A stretch of 56,399 nt of DNA from contig JAJYRM010000012.1 of assembly GCA_021794075.1 (NCBI GenBank), positions 1-56,399 of the forward strand. The letters run 5' to 3'. Both the position numbers and the translations under genes were made by a program. Positions 34,260-43,581 of this stretch are shown here, piece after piece; position 1 is the stretch's first letter; each line of letters opens with the position of its first letter. This stretch comes from Bacteroidota bacterium (GTDB taxonomy: Bacteria > Bacteroidota > Ignavibacteria > Kryptoniales > JAKASW01). The notes below the pieces were generated by a model that made no database searches, was not told the origin of the DNA, and was given only the letters and a program-made list of their open reading frames with translations.

Positions 34260-36569
34260 TTACTCCTCGTCTTCCTCTTCTATCTTTCCTTCGTCTCTCT
34301 CGACTTCAGTGATCTTCATCCGAACTCCGTCAAGCGATGTCGTGAAGAGAGAGCCCTCGTCGGTTGAGAATATCTTGAGGAAATCTTCGGGTTTGAAAAA
34401 TTCTGAAAATCTTTCGGCGTACTCGCCGAGCTTCCTCGCGTAATACTGCGCGTTATAGTCGGGCGAACTTTCGTCACGTTCGTTGTATAGAACGGCGTTC
34501 ATGAAAGTCCGCGGATTGGGATCATTGCCCACGATATAGTAGGAAACTCTCTCCCCCGGCCTGAGATCGATATTCGCTCCGATCGCCGCCTCAAAAGTGG
34601 CGGTCCGGTTCCTTCGGTTCATTTTCACGGCGGCAAGGTAGTCTTCGATGCTCTCACGAACCGCTTCAATCCTGATCATCTTTTTCAGAGGCATCGCTCT
34701 GTCGAGTATTTTCCTCGCGTAATCCGCGTAAAGTTTGTGCAGCCCATCGAGGTCTTCCCGGAGCATCAATGCAATAGATTCCTGAATGAACTCCCTCGCG
34801 AATTTTTCCATGCTTCTTGATATGAGCGCAGAGCCTCGAATTTTCATTTTGCCGTCGTATCCGAGAAGGGCGTAGTTCTTCTTCTTATAGCTCAGCATCT
34901 TAACGTACCTGCCGTCGAGCGACAGATTTATTCCTGGCGGCAGCGTTCGTGCCAGCCGCGATACGAATTGTTTTTCCGCTTCCTCATTATCGGTATTCGG
35001 AGGAGGAACGAAGTAAAGCCCATCGGTGTCAACTTCGATGAGCTTTCCGCCTCGCTGTATGATCTCCGCGATCATTTGACGGAGTATTTTCTGGCCGGTC
35101 TCCGTTACTTTGTCCGCAGAAGCGTAGTCGTTGAATATTCCGCGCGAGTATCCCAGATAACCGTAGAACGAGTTGATGAGTATCTTGAGCGATGATTGCA
35201 TCGCATCAAGTCTGGATCTTCTAACAGGATCCGATTCCTCGCGCATATCCTTCTTCGTCGAGAGCCTTAGCTTCGTGAGGTGTTTTAGAGTCTTCTGGAA
35301 TACCCCGAGCTCGTCGGTCGGTGGAGAGATGCCGTATGTTAACATGATGGAAGGGTACAATGACTCTACATCGGCGTGAATTATCGGGCCGGCGACTCCG
35401 CGAAGAAAAATGTCCGTGTACCCTCCGGATGTCTGTCTCCCTGACTGGGGACGGGGAATGGAATGCTTCTTCCTGAGATACTCTCTCACAAACAGAGACT
35501 CTATTTTGGTGGCCGAACCTCTTGGAAGCTGGCCGTAGTTGTAAGGAAGCATCTGGGTTAGATAGAAATTAGTTTGCGAGAGGTGTTCGGCAAGAAGCTT
35601 CGTCTCCCGAACGTCGTCGAACGCGTATTTCACAAGGAGATCCGGGTCTCTGAGCCAGGTCTCGGAAATTTTGGAGCCCTCGATGTAAACCCTGTCAGGA
35701 GAAGCGAAGCCAAAAGACTTTGCCACGTTTTTCAGGCCGTAGCTTTCGAGTTCGCGTCTTGTCGCGTCGTAGTTCTGGACGAGGAGATAAGTGTCAACGA
35801 TGTGTCTCCCGGGAATCTCAAAGCCGAGATATTCAATCTCTCGGTCGCCCCCTTTCCCGGTTGATATTTTCGGCTCAAGCATCTCCCTCCCCAGCTGAAG
35901 CTTTACCTTATTTAGCTCGGCGCGCCGCATAAGATACGGAAAATCAAAGTTGTAGACGTTGTGACCTTCTATGACGTCCGGGTCTTTCTGCTTGACTATT
36001 TCGACGAGCTCTGTCAACATCTCGGATTCGCTCTTGTTGCGTCCGTCTATCATGTATTCCCAACCAGAGTTGTCGGATAGGGATATCAGGATTATCCTGT
36101 CTTCCGGTCGTGATGGGTTTGAGAATCCGAATTTGGAAAAAGTCTCGATGTCGAGCTGCATTCTTCGCAACTCTGAGAAATCCATTTCTTTGAAAAGAGT
36201 TATACCTGTCTGCATCAAGAATTGATAGACGGGATCCGGCTTGAAGAACAACTCTTCCTTCTCATGCGTCTCCTGGCGCTTTCCCAGATTGTTGGTTACA
36301 GTTGCCATGGCCGACCGCAGGTCGCCCCATCGTCGGAAGACGCAAAGGTGCTTGTAGTAGTTGTTGCCGTCGAGTTCCACGTTCCAGAATTTCTTCTCGA
36401 ACCCTTTCAAGAGGGCGGGATCGCTCAGGAAGAAGAATGGGTACAGCTTCCGAGTCTCTGTGACATTAACGCCATTTACGCGTTTCACGAGTTTGACGGT
36501 GGATTCGCCGGCCTGGTAGACCGCTATCACCCTGGATTCTGCATTCTTGCCGAAGAGGATCGAATCCAT
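34260..36569 (-). CDS. Family-B DNA polymerase with 3'-5' exonuclease
   Basis: The 769-residue enzyme keeps all active-site motifs. Exonuclease: ExoI MQLDIETFSK (Asp140, Glu142), ExoII GHNVYNFDFPYL (Asp209), ExoIII YAFDDVRET (Tyr315, Asp319). Polymerase: motif A HADVESLYPSIML (Asp400), motif B KILINSFYGYLG, motif C EVDTDGLYF (Asp514, Asp516). It resembles the compact PolB proteins found in Chlorobi-Bacteroidota relatives more than E. coli Pol II by size (inference). Family-B polymerases in bacteria act in repair or translesion restart. The C terminus is acidic (GKIEEEDEE). It lies 27 bases after uridine kinase on the same strand. Confidence 0.94.
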   Translation of the reverse strand: MDSILFGKNAESRVIAVYQAGESTVKLVKRVNGVNVTETRKLYPFFFLSDPALLKGFEKKFWNVELDGNNYYKHLCVFRRWGDLRSAMATVTNNLGKRQETHEKEELFFKPDPVYQFLMQTGITLFKEMDFSELRRMQLDIETFSKFGFSNPSRPEDRIILISLSDNSGWEYMIDGRNKSESEMLTELVEIVKQKDPDVIEGHNVYNFDFPYLMRRAELNKVKLQLGREMLEPKISTGKGGDREIEYLGFEIPGRHIVDTYLLVQNYDATRRELESYGLKNVAKSFGFASPDRVYIEGSKISETWLRDPDLLVKYAFDDVRETKLLAEHLSQTNFYLTQMLPYNYGQLPRGSATKIESLFVREYLRKKHSIPRPQSGRQTSGGYTDIFLRGVAGPIIHADVESLYPSIMLTYGISPPTDELGVFQKTLKHLTKLRLSTKKDMREESDPVRRSRLDAMQSSLKILINSFYGYLGYSRGIFNDYASADKVTETGQKILRQMIAEIIQRGGKLIEVDTDGLYFVPPPNTDNEEAEKQFVSRLARTLPPGINLSLDGRYVKMLSYKKKNYALLGYDGKMKIRGSALISRSMEKFAREFIQESIALMLREDLDGLHKLYADYARKILDRAMPLKKMIRIEAVRESIEDYLAAVKMNRRNRTATFEAAIGANIDLRPGERVSYYIVGNDPNPRTFMNAVLYNERDESSPDYNAQYYARKLGEYAERFSEFFKPEDFLKIFSTDEGSLFTTSLDGVRMKITEVERDEGKIEEEDEE

Positions 36570-36596
36570 AACCCTTCCTATTGCCGAACCGGCAGG

Positions 36597-37232
36597 TCAA
36601 TGATTGTGATCGTGGTCCCCATTGAGTATCGAACGGATCCGGGAAGCTATCATGGCTATGGCGACATTATTTTCGCCCCCCTTGGGAATGATTATATCGG
36701 CCCACATCTTGCTCGGTTCCACAAATTCAAGGTGCATCGGTTTTACCGTTTGAATATACTGCTGCATTATGGAATCGAGTGATCTACCGCGTTCATTCAT
36801 GTCGCGATTCAATCTTCTCAAAAGCCTTTCGTCGGCATCTGTGTCAACGAATATTTTGATGTCCATTAGATCGCGTAGCTCTTTCGGGACAAAGATCAGG
36901 ATACCTTCTAGAATGATCACGCTCTTCGGGTGGACAATTTCCTTTTCGCGCTTACGCCTGTAGGTGGTAAAGTCGTAAATCGGTTTTTGTATCGCTCGTC
37001 CATTTTTCAAGCTTCGCAGATGCTTCACAAGGAGGGTGGTATCGAGCGAGCTGGGATGGTCAAAGTTTATCTCCTCCGCTCGTTTGCCGCGGAATGCTCC
37101 GAGGTCTTTGTAGTACGAATCGTGTTGAATTATTATCAGGTCTTCGAGACGAAGACGGTCTATGATTTTCCGGGTAACGGTTGTCTTGCCTGAACCGGTT
37201 CCGCCAGCTATGCCTATGATAATGGGTCTCAT
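36597..37232 (-). CDS. udk: Uridine kinase
   Basis: The 211-residue product has the P-loop GIAGGTGSGKTTVTRKI near the N terminus, QHDSYYKDLGAFRGKRAEEINFDHPSSLD, YDFTTYRRKRE, VIILEGILIFVPKELRDLMDIKIFVDTDADERLLRRLNRDMNERGRSLDSIMQQY and MHLEFVEPSKMWADIIIPKGGENNVAI, all standard for Udk. It phosphorylates uridine and cytidine for pyrimidine salvage. The tail is His-rich (GDHDHNH). No strong ribosome site is visible. The family-B polymerase follows in the same transcription unit. Confidence 0.96.
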   Translation of the reverse strand: MRPIIIGIAGGTGSGKTTVTRKIIDRLRLEDLIIIQHDSYYKDLGAFRGKRAEEINFDHPSSLDTTLLVKHLRSLKNGRAIQKPIYDFTTYRRKREKEIVHPKSVIILEGILIFVPKELRDLMDIKIFVDTDADERLLRRLNRDMNERGRSLDSIMQQYIQTVKPMHLEFVEPSKMWADIIIPKGGENNVAIAMIASRIRSILNGDHDHNH

Positions 37233-37385
37233 TCAGAAACTAGGTCCGAATTTATTGCGCACATGCCCGCAAAATTCAACGGGGTCCGTAAAAAAATATC
37301 ACATGCTTTCGTATGAATCAATTTGGTATGCCAGGGAGACCCGGCTCCGCTGGTTGATTTCGGGAGATAGCCGAAGCCGACGGTG

Positions 37386-37420
37386 GAAAAAAAAGGCGCT
37401 CAATATGTGAGCGCCTTTTG
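37386..37420 (-). terminator. Rho-independent terminator of gltA
   Basis: On the minus strand AAAGGCGCTCA pairs perfectly with TGAGCGCCTTT over a 5-base loop and runs into a T-tract. It lies 25 bases past the gltA stop. Confidence 0.93.
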
Positions 37421-37444
37421 ATTTCATAACGGACCTTTTTCCGC

Positions 37445-38737
37445 TTACCTGCGTACCAGCGTTACATATTGCCGCTGAGTATGTCCAAGGTAAAGTTGAC
37501 GTGGGCGCGCGATCTTTTGCTCGCCGTCCAGAAGCATCTCTTCCCACTGCGCGACCCACCCCGATGTCCTTCCGATTGCGAAAAGGACGGGGAACATGTC
37601 TACGGGGAACTTCATGGCCTGGTAGATCAGACCCGAGTAGAAGTCGACGTTCGGGTAAAGCTTTCTCTTCACGAAGTACTCATCCTCCAGGGCGATCTTC
37701 TCGAGTTCGAGAGCGATATCGAGAAGCGGATTCCGCCCCGTTACCTCGAATACGTCGTCAGCAAGCTTCTTGATTATTTTTGCCCGCGGATCGTAGTTCT
37801 TGTAAACGCGGTGTCCGAATCCCATGAGACGTTTGTCGCTCTTTCCTTCCTTTACCTCTTTTATGAAGGCGGGGATTTTGTCCTTGGAACCGATCTCTTT
37901 CAGCATGCGAAGCACCGCTTCGTTCGCTCCTCCGTGGAGCGGGCCGTAGAGGGCCGCAGACGCCGCCGCCAGCGCTGAGTACGGATCGACATGAGATGAA
38001 CCGACGCTTCGCATCGCGTTCGTGCTGCAGTTTTGTTCGTGGTCGGCGTGCAAGATGAAGAGCACGTCGAGAGCCTTCTCGAGGACAGGGTTTGGCTTGT
38101 AGTGAGCCTCGCTTCTCTTGAACAGCATGCTCAGGAAGTTGCCCGCGTAGCTGAGGTCATCTTCCGGGTGGGCGTAGGGGAGACCGATTGAATGACGAAA
38201 AGCAAATGCCGCTATGGTCGTCACCTTGCCGATAAGTCTGTAAATCTGGAGCTGTCGTGAATCGGCGTCGAAAATATTTTTCGCGTCGGGGTAGAAAGTG
38301 GAGAGCGCCGCCATTGTGCTGGTGAACATCCCCATCGGATGCGCGTCGTAGTGGAAGCCATCCATGAACTTCTTTACGTTCTCGTGGACAAAAGTATGGA
38401 GGGTGATGTTCTTCTTCCAATCTTCGAGCTGCGGTTTCGTGGGAAGCTCACCGTGACGAAGAAGATAGGCGACTTCCAGGTATGTCGCTTTCTCCGCGAG
38501 CTGTTCGATTGGAAATCCACGATACCGGAGTATTCCCTTGTCTCCGTCGATGAAAGTGATTGAGCTCTTGCAAGATGCGGTGTTCATAAAGGCCGGATCG
38601 TAGCTCATCAGGCCGAAATCATCGTCGCTGACTTTGATCTGCCGCAGATCCATTCCTCGAACAGCCCCGTTTTCAATCGGTAATTCATACTGTTTGCCGG
38701 TTCGATTGTCGGTCACGGTTAAGCTGTCTTTTGGCAT
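37445..38737 (-). CDS. gltA: Citrate synthase
   Basis: The 430-residue enzyme starts at ATG 38737 behind a strong GGAGG; longer in-frame extensions are not needed. Landmarks: SSITFIDGDKGILRYRGFPIEQLAEKATYLEVAYLL, the substrate-binding SSHVDPYSALAAASAALYGPLHGGANEAVLRML, catalytic GFGHRVYKNYDPRAKII and NVDFYSGLIYQAM with the catalytic Asp. It is the hexameric type II length. It condenses acetyl-CoA and oxaloacetate at the entry of the TCA cycle. It is monocistronic, with its own terminator and a promoter-like site upstream. Confidence 0.97.
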   Translation of the reverse strand: MPKDSLTVTDNRTGKQYELPIENGAVRGMDLRQIKVSDDDFGLMSYDPAFMNTASCKSSITFIDGDKGILRYRGFPIEQLAEKATYLEVAYLLRHGELPTKPQLEDWKKNITLHTFVHENVKKFMDGFHYDAHPMGMFTSTMAALSTFYPDAKNIFDADSRQLQIYRLIGKVTTIAAFAFRHSIGLPYAHPEDDLSYAGNFLSMLFKRSEAHYKPNPVLEKALDVLFILHADHEQNCSTNAMRSVGSSHVDPYSALAAASAALYGPLHGGANEAVLRMLKEIGSKDKIPAFIKEVKEGKSDKRLMGFGHRVYKNYDPRAKIIKKLADDVFEVTGRNPLLDIALELEKIALEDEYFVKRKLYPNVDFYSGLIYQAMKFPVDMFPVLFAIGRTSGWVAQWEEMLLDGEQKIARPRQLYLGHTQRQYVTLVRR

Positions 38738-39135
38738 AATTCCTCCGTTTTTTCGGAAATTGCCCGGGGTCCGTGCCATCGCATGCTGACCTGAGTGATG
38801 CCAGGATGCATTATTGTACAGGCATCGGTCGGAGAAGTACGGTTTCCCGCGGGAGCTCCTTCAGTTAAATACCGTCTGACGTACGGTTTTTCAATTTTTT
38901 AAAATGCGAATCGGACATTTCTATCTGTATTGTCTTTTCGCCGAAATGTGGAACTGGATTCATGTGAAAGGAAAGGTGCGTCGCGCAGTTGACCTCGTTC
39001 TCCATTCGTCATCGATGAATTAGACGAAGCATACTGAAGTTGGATTGCCAACTTAAAAGATCTCCGCCCGATAATGCAATTAGATACCTCGAAAGTATCG
39101 CAAATCAAGAGTGGATCCTGGTTTTGTGTCGTCCT
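38738..39135. other. gltA leader and promoter region
   Basis: No gene is supported here. The stretch holds the gltA leader (about 120 bases) and a promoter-like site at 38866-38896. An AT-rich patch (38890-38905) lies just beyond. Short open frames lack ribosome sites. Confidence 0.5.
38866..38896 (-). promoter_or_regulatory. Putative gltA promoter with internal dyad
   Basis: On the minus strand TTG (38896-38894) and TATTTAAC (38873-38866) are 20 bases apart. The spacer contains ACCGT-N7-ACGGT, an inverted repeat that could be an operator; another ACGGT lies at 38841-38845. Confidence 0.4.
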
Positions 39136-39492
39136 TCAACTTTTCTTCCTGCTCTGCTTCTTACGGTCCGATACTGCGAAACCATCCACTTGGGCGTGGC
39201 GCGCTCCATCGGGACCCGTACCGATAATTCTGTACTCTACCTTCTGTCCGGTAGTGAAGGGCCCAACTATGGCAGCCCAGTAACTGTTGTTCCTGCCGTA
39301 ATCGTTGTAACGCCATTCGGCATGGATAGTCTGTTTCGCGTCACCGGAATCCGAGCCTGAAATCTCCAGTTCTACGAGTATTTCCTGACCGAGTTCGATC
39401 GGGTAACTGCCGATCCAAATCACCACCTTGTCATTAGGGAACACTTCAGATGGGGTCCGGGGGGCATCTTCTGTATTATGCCAAATTACCAT
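39136..39492 (-). CDS. Small beta-sandwich protein of unknown function
   Basis: The 118-residue product has no signal peptide or membrane segment. It reads as a single Ig/carbohydrate-module-like beta sandwich: SEVFPNDKVVIWIGSYPIELGQEILVELEISG, HAEWRYNDYGRNNSYWAAIVGPFTTGQKVEYRIIGTG. The pattern of an Asn-rich Trp strand followed by GPF...G..VEYRI resembles starch- or glycan-binding modules preceding GH13 enzymes, but that is only a likeness. The C terminus is Lys/Arg-rich. It is a single gene. Confidence 0.65.
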   Translation of the reverse strand: MVIWHNTEDAPRTPSEVFPNDKVVIWIGSYPIELGQEILVELEISGSDSGDAKQTIHAEWRYNDYGRNNSYWAAIVGPFTTGQKVEYRIIGTGPDGARHAQVDGFAVSDRKKQSRKKS

Positions 39493-40075
39493 AGCGCTTC
39501 AATCCGCAATTCCGTGAACGCCAAATTGGCGCCGATGAATTTGAAACTGAAATGGAAAATTCGAGCAGGGAAAACGAGGACTCAACCGGTCGTAACCTGT
39601 TCACACGGATTTTAGTCTCTATGACCGTACTGCATCCGAAAGAACCGGCGGTCTGTTCTCGCATCGAGCCCTTCCTTTTGTACTAATGTACTTCTCAGAG
39701 CTTTTAAGCGCAATGCACTCACAGATGTTTTGAGAAGAATCTTATGAGCCTAGCTCAAAACGTGTGGTCGGATTCTTTCAAGATGGTACCCGCCATTCTT
39801 TCCCGGCGCCCTGTCATTGATGCGATGTTGTGCAACACTTGCGCATGGGGCATGCAACATTTTCATCTTAACAACGAGCATCTTTTGAAATGCGCTAATT
39901 ATCCAGCCGTTGCTTCGGCACCAGGGTTGCCTCTATAGTATCATGGTCATGGATTGCGATGACCGTTGAGCGCTTTTCACAAGGGAAGGACAGGACGACT
40001 AGTGATGCTAATGCATCCCCGCGGCTAACTTCGTCGCGGGATCGAAAATTAGGAGTGTTCCTTCATGCCTGCAGT
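39493..40075. other. Intergenic region
   Basis: About 580 bases without a credible gene. A 64-codon frame at 39744-39938 has only a weak upstream purine run and an unconvincing composition. A GC-rich hairpin (CCCGCGGC...GTCGCGGG, 40018-40040) is visible. It lies 36 bases before the larger dyad at 40076, so this could be the 5' part of a small structured RNA. Confidence 0.45.
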
Positions 40076-40130
40076 AGGCGTCTGCTGCCTAAGCTCTCTT
40101 GACAGCGGGCGCCTCTCTTTTTACCTTTTT
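40076..40130 (+). promoter_or_regulatory. Long dyad plus T-rich tract overlapping a promoter-like site
   Basis: AGGCGTCTGCTG (40076-40087) pairs with CAGCGGGCGCCT (40103-40114) as 12 base pairs with two G-U pairs, followed by CTCTTTTTACCTTTTT. That is terminator-like for a transcript from the left. In the same bases TTGACA (40099-40104) and TACCTTTTT (40122-40130) form a promoter-like site with TTG-N20-TA spacing, 17 between hexamers. The lipoprotein ATG is only 8 bases further. Confidence 0.5.
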
Positions 40131-40138
40131 AGACGACT

Positions 40139-40558
40139 ATGACAGGATCGAATATATTTGTAAAAATCGCAACTCTCGCCATTCCGGCTTTGATGCTCGC
40201 ATCGTGCGCTACTCTATTTACGAATGCTTCGCGCTCGTATAACATTTCGGGCATACAGGCTGAGGAGAGGGATAACGGCTATCTTTTCAAGATCGAAGCC
40301 GCCGGAAAGATTGGGAGAGTTGAAGCATGGGTGGGACCTGGTAACTGGCTCTATATCTCGATCCCGGACACGAATCTGGATGCCGGAAGATTGAGTAATC
40401 TCACTTCATGTCCGGTTGTCTCCGACATGCAGTTCTTCCGCTATCATGGATCCGTGCAGGTCACGCTGCATCTGAAAACTAAGTTCGACCATGTCAGCGT
40501 GCTCAATTACAGAAATGACAACAATGTTTACGTGGTTTTATACAAGTACGGGGAATAG
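40139..40558 (+). CDS. Small lipoprotein with AMIN-like beta domain
   Basis: The 139-residue protein has a lipoprotein signal ending MLASC, so it should be lipidated and envelope-anchored. The mature part is beta-rich: RVEAWVGPGNWLYISIPDTNLD and VVSDMQFFRYHGSVQVTLHLKTKFDHVSVLNYRNDNNVYVVLY. This resembles AMIN domains, which target amidases and secretins to the septum or peptidoglycan. An in-frame TAG nine bases upstream forces the start to ATG 40139. There is no ribosome site, and the nearest promoter-like element is so close that the mRNA may be almost leaderless. Confidence 0.75.
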   Translation: MTGSNIFVKIATLAIPALMLASCATLFTNASRSYNISGIQAEERDNGYLFKIEAAGKIGRVEAWVGPGNWLYISIPDTNLDAGRLSNLTSCPVVSDMQFFRYHGSVQVTLHLKTKFDHVSVLNYRNDNNVYVVLYKYGE

Positions 40559-40602
40559 GTAGTTCCATATATTGCAACTAGTTAGCATCAAGGAGGAGAA
40601 AA

Positions 40603-41112
40603 ATGCTGAAACGCATATTAATAATATCATTCGTTGGAATTTCATTCGGTTCATTTTCAAATAGAGCATACGCCCAAACAACAGGCGTCGGCGTTGGCCT
40701 GATGGTAGGAACCCCGACCGGAATTTCCGCGAAATTTTGGACTTCAAATGTGAACGCGATTGATCTCGGGATTGGCTGGTCAAACAACGGTACCTGGACT
40801 CACTTAGGAAACGGATACGCATACTATTACACGCAAAGCCTCCTTCACATTCACGTGGATTATCTCTGGCATGCATTCCATGTGATCAGATCGCAGGAGC
40901 GCCTTCCGCTTTATTACGGATTTGGACTTCATTTCGACAGTGGCAATACTGTCCCTACGGCAATCGGGATTCGTGCGGTAGGTGGCATTGACTGGATGCC
41001 ACGCACGGTCCCGCTGGATGTTTTTCTTGAGGTTGCACCGGTCTTCTATCTTTCGCCAGCCGCTGGGTTAGGATTTGATGCGGGGCTTGGAGCCCGGTTT
41101 TTCTTCCAATAG
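40603..41112 (+). CDS. Small outer-membrane beta-barrel protein
   Basis: The 169-residue product follows a very strong ribosome site (AAGGAGGAG). It has a signal peptide ending AYAQ. Alternating strands then follow, GVGVGLMVGTPTGISAKFW, AIDLGIGWS, LHIHVDYLWHAF, PLYYGFGLHF, TAIGIRAVGGIDWM and PLDVFLEVAPVFYL, ending in LGARFFFQ with the terminal Phe needed for Bam-dependent insertion. It probably forms an 8-stranded barrel. Function unknown. A GAGGGAGTTCCCTC dyad lies 38 bases after the stop. Confidence 0.82.
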   Translation: MLKRILIISFVGISFGSFSNRAYAQTTGVGVGLMVGTPTGISAKFWTSNVNAIDLGIGWSNNGTWTHLGNGYAYYYTQSLLHIHVDYLWHAFHVIRSQERLPLYYGFGLHFDSGNTVPTAIGIRAVGGIDWMPRTVPLDVFLEVAPVFYLSPAAGLGFDAGLGARFFFQ

Positions 41113-41200
41113 CGAAAAAAACTCATTGATTCGACTATTTTGAGGGAGTTCCCTCTCGAAACTGCCAAACCATAAAATTTTCGAAACTTTTAATATTTCC

Positions 41201-41232
41201 TTGCTATTGACTCAAATAAGCTGTTATTTTTG
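41201..41232 (+). promoter_or_regulatory. Putative promoter of the DHS-like/argJ operon
   Basis: TTG (41201-41203) and TATTTTTG (41225-41232) are 21 bases apart; the second element is a full match to TAnnTTTG. The expected transcript start (about 41239) is only some 7 bases before the ATG. Confidence 0.6.
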
Positions 41233-41245
41233 AGCAAAATTCAAT

Positions 41246-42346
41246 ATGGCAAAATCAAGATATCTAGCAGGCAAGAAAATCGTTCCCCATCCCATTCCGG
41301 GGGGAATTAAGGTTACGGAACTCGTTGACAACTATTTTCAGGCGTATAATGCGGCACGTCTGAGAGAGGCGGCCCAACTCTTCGCACAGAAAATGCTTGC
41401 CCCCGATGTGACTATCGGGATGAGCTTGACCGGGGCGTTGACTCCTGCTGGTCTGGGCGGCTCATGCGTTGTCCCGATGATCAAATCGGGATTCGTCGAT
41501 TGGATTGTGTCAACAGGCGCTAATCTCTATCACGATACCCATTTCGCTATAGGTCATTCGCTTCATAAGGGAACTCCCTTTGTCGACGATACGCTCCTCC
41601 GAAAAGAAGGGGTCATTCGTATTTACGATATCCTTTTCGACTATGAAGTCCTTCTATCTACTGATGCGTTTTTCAGGTACCTAATCGCACAACCCGAATT
41701 CCAGAAGGAGATGGGCACCGCCGAATTTCACTATAAAGTAGGGAAATATGTCGCGGCAAGGGAACGCAAGCTCGGAATAAAGAACGCGTCCGTACTTGCG
41801 ACGGCCTATCGCTATGCCGTGCCGGTCTATACATCCAGTCCGGGTGACAGCTCGATTGGGATGAATGTCGCTGCGATGGCGCTTGACGGATTCGGACTTA
41901 AACTCGATGTTTCGAAGGACGTTAATGAGACGGCCGCAATCGTGCTGAATGCGAAGCGGAAGGGAGGCCGAAGCGGAGTGCTGATTTTCGGAGGCGGATC
42001 GCCAAAGAATTTCATGCTCCAGACTGAACCGCAGATTCAGGAAGTTCTCGGCATAAATGAAAAAGGGCACGACTTCTTCATCCAGATTACTGACGCCAGA
42101 GCAGACACCGGCGGTTTGTCGGGCGCCACACCTTCTGAGGCGGTCAGTTGGGGCAAAGTAGATCCCAGCAAGCTCCCGGACACCGTTGTCACGTATCTTG
42201 ACTCCACAGTCGCCATGCCGATAATCACCTCTTATGCATTGGCGAAACGTAAGCCGAGAAAGCCGAAGAAGTTATATCTTAAGCTCCCGGAGATGATGGA
42301 ATCTCTTAAGAGAGAACACGATAGGGTGAAACACAAATTAAGATGA
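41246..42346 (+). CDS. Deoxyhypusine synthase-like enzyme
   Basis: The 366-residue protein belongs to the deoxyhypusine/homospermidine synthase fold. It has [49 protein letters not shown], the NAD-site [41 protein letters not shown] and [12 protein letters not shown]. Lys304 in AVSWGK matches the lysine that forms the enzyme-imine intermediate in deoxyhypusine synthase. Eukaryotes and archaea use the enzyme on eIF5A; bacteria lack eIF5A, and bacterial members include polyamine-making enzymes, so the substrate is open. Its stop overlaps the argJ start (ATGA), linking it to arginine/polyamine metabolism. Confidence 0.9.
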   Translation: MAKSRYLAGKKIVPHPIPGGIKVTELVDNYFQAYNAARLREAAQLFAQKMLAPDVTIGMSLTGALTPAGLGGSCVVPMIKSGFVDWIVSTGANLYHDTHFAIGHSLHKGTPFVDDTLLRKEGVIRIYDILFDYEVLLSTDAFFRYLIAQPEFQKEMGTAEFHYKVGKYVAARERKLGIKNASVLATAYRYAVPVYTSSPGDSSIGMNVAAMALDGFGLKLDVSKDVNETAAIVLNAKRKGGRSGVLIFGGGSPKNFMLQTEPQIQEVLGINEKGHDFFIQITDARADTGGLSGATPSEAVSWGKVDPSKLPDTVVTYLDSTVAMPIITSYALAKRKPRKPKKLYLKLPEMMESLKREHDRVKHKLR

Positions 42347-43551
42347 ATTTATCTAACGATTGCTCGATTACCTTTCCAAGGGGTTTTAAGGCCAGCGGAG
42401 CAATTGTCGGAATAAAGGCCAACGGTCATTACGATCTCGGCCTGCTGGTCAGCGAGACAGTTGCGACCTCCGCGGCCGTATTTACAAAGAACAAGTTTAA
42501 AGCTGCACCTGTACTTGTCAGTCGCGATAATCTGGCAAAGGGAGGTCACAAAACGAGGGCCATTATCGTCAATAGCGGATGCGCCAATGCTCTTACGGGA
42601 AAGGCCGGACTTCTTGCCGCGAATAGAACTGTCGCTGAGGTTGCCAGGCGGCTTCGCGTGCCGAAGCAGCAAGTCCTTGTCGCGTCCACAGGCGTCATTG
42701 GGAGGGAACTCCCAGTTCAGGAAATCCAGGAAAGTCTGCCGGGCTTGATCGCGACCCTCAAATCAGAACCCAACAATCATTTCGTTGAGAGCATTCTGAC
42801 GACGGACACGTTCCCGAAACAAGCTTCTGTCGAAGTCGCTCTTTCATCGAAGAAAAGAATTAGAATCGGCGCCACCGCGAAGGGAGCCGGCATGATACAC
42901 CCGAACATGGCTACCATGCTCTGTTTCGTGACGACCGATGCCGCGATCTCCCAGAAGAAGCTCGCATCCGCGCTTAGCTACGCGGTTGACAGATCGTTCA
43001 ATGCCATCACCGTAGATGGGGATACGAGTACGAACGATACGGTCTATCTCCTGGCTAATGGCGCCTCTGGTGGTGAGGTGAAGGCTCCGGCTGAGTTCAA
43101 AATCTTTACGGACGCGCTCACGAATGTGCTTCGAGCCCTTGCGATGATGATTGTCAGAGACGGAGAGGGAGCCACGAGGTTTGTGACTGTGAACGTCGAG
43201 TCGGCCGCAACTTATTCGGATGCGGTGAAGGTTGGAAGGGCCATCGGTACATCTCCTCTTGTGAAGACGGCAATTTTTGGCGGCGATCCCAATTGGGGCA
43301 GAATACTTTCAGCCGTAGGAAATTCCGAGGTGAAGTTCGATCCGGCCAAGGTTGAGCTGAAATTGGAAGGTGTGAGTATTTTTAGACGCAACGAACCACA
43401 AGATGTGGATCTTCATGTCCTCGACGAAATGTTTTCGAGGAAAGAAATTGAGATGACGATCAGGTTGAATGCGGGGAAGGAGTCGGCTCGGGTCTTCACG
43501 TGTGACTTGAGCTACGATTATGTGAAAATAAACGGTGAGTACACCACCTAA
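42343..43551 (+). CDS. argJ: Bifunctional ornithine acetyltransferase / N-acetylglutamate synthase
   Basis: The 402-residue product has the ArgJ fold and the self-cleavage site [16 protein letters not shown], where the Thr of Ala-Thr becomes the catalytic N terminus of the beta chain. Other landmarks are [74 protein letters not shown] and a C-terminal [10 protein letters not shown]. It recycles the acetyl group between N-acetylornithine and glutamate. It overlaps the deoxyhypusine synthase-like gene by four bases; no other arg gene is in the window. Confidence 0.96.
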   Translation: MNLSNDCSITFPRGFKASGAIVGIKANGHYDLGLLVSETVATSAAVFTKNKFKAAPVLVSRDNLAKGGHKTRAIIVNSGCANALTGKAGLLAANRTVAEVARRLRVPKQQVLVASTGVIGRELPVQEIQESLPGLIATLKSEPNNHFVESILTTDTFPKQASVEVALSSKKRIRIGATAKGAGMIHPNMATMLCFVTTDAAISQKKLASALSYAVDRSFNAITVDGDTSTNDTVYLLANGASGGEVKAPAEFKIFTDALTNVLRALAMMIVRDGEGATRFVTVNVESAATYSDAVKVGRAIGTSPLVKTAIFGGDPNWGRILSAVGNSEVKFDPAKVELKLEGVSIFRRNEPQDVDLHVLDEMFSRKEIEMTIRLNAGKESARVFTCDLSYDYVKINGEYTT

Positions 43552-43581
43552 TATTAACCCAAACAAAAGAAGGAGTCATGT

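Noticed and set aside
39744-39938. 64-codon frame with several Cys and His residues
   Set aside because: The upstream purine run is weak, there is no CxxC or other ordered metal motif, and no family resemblance.
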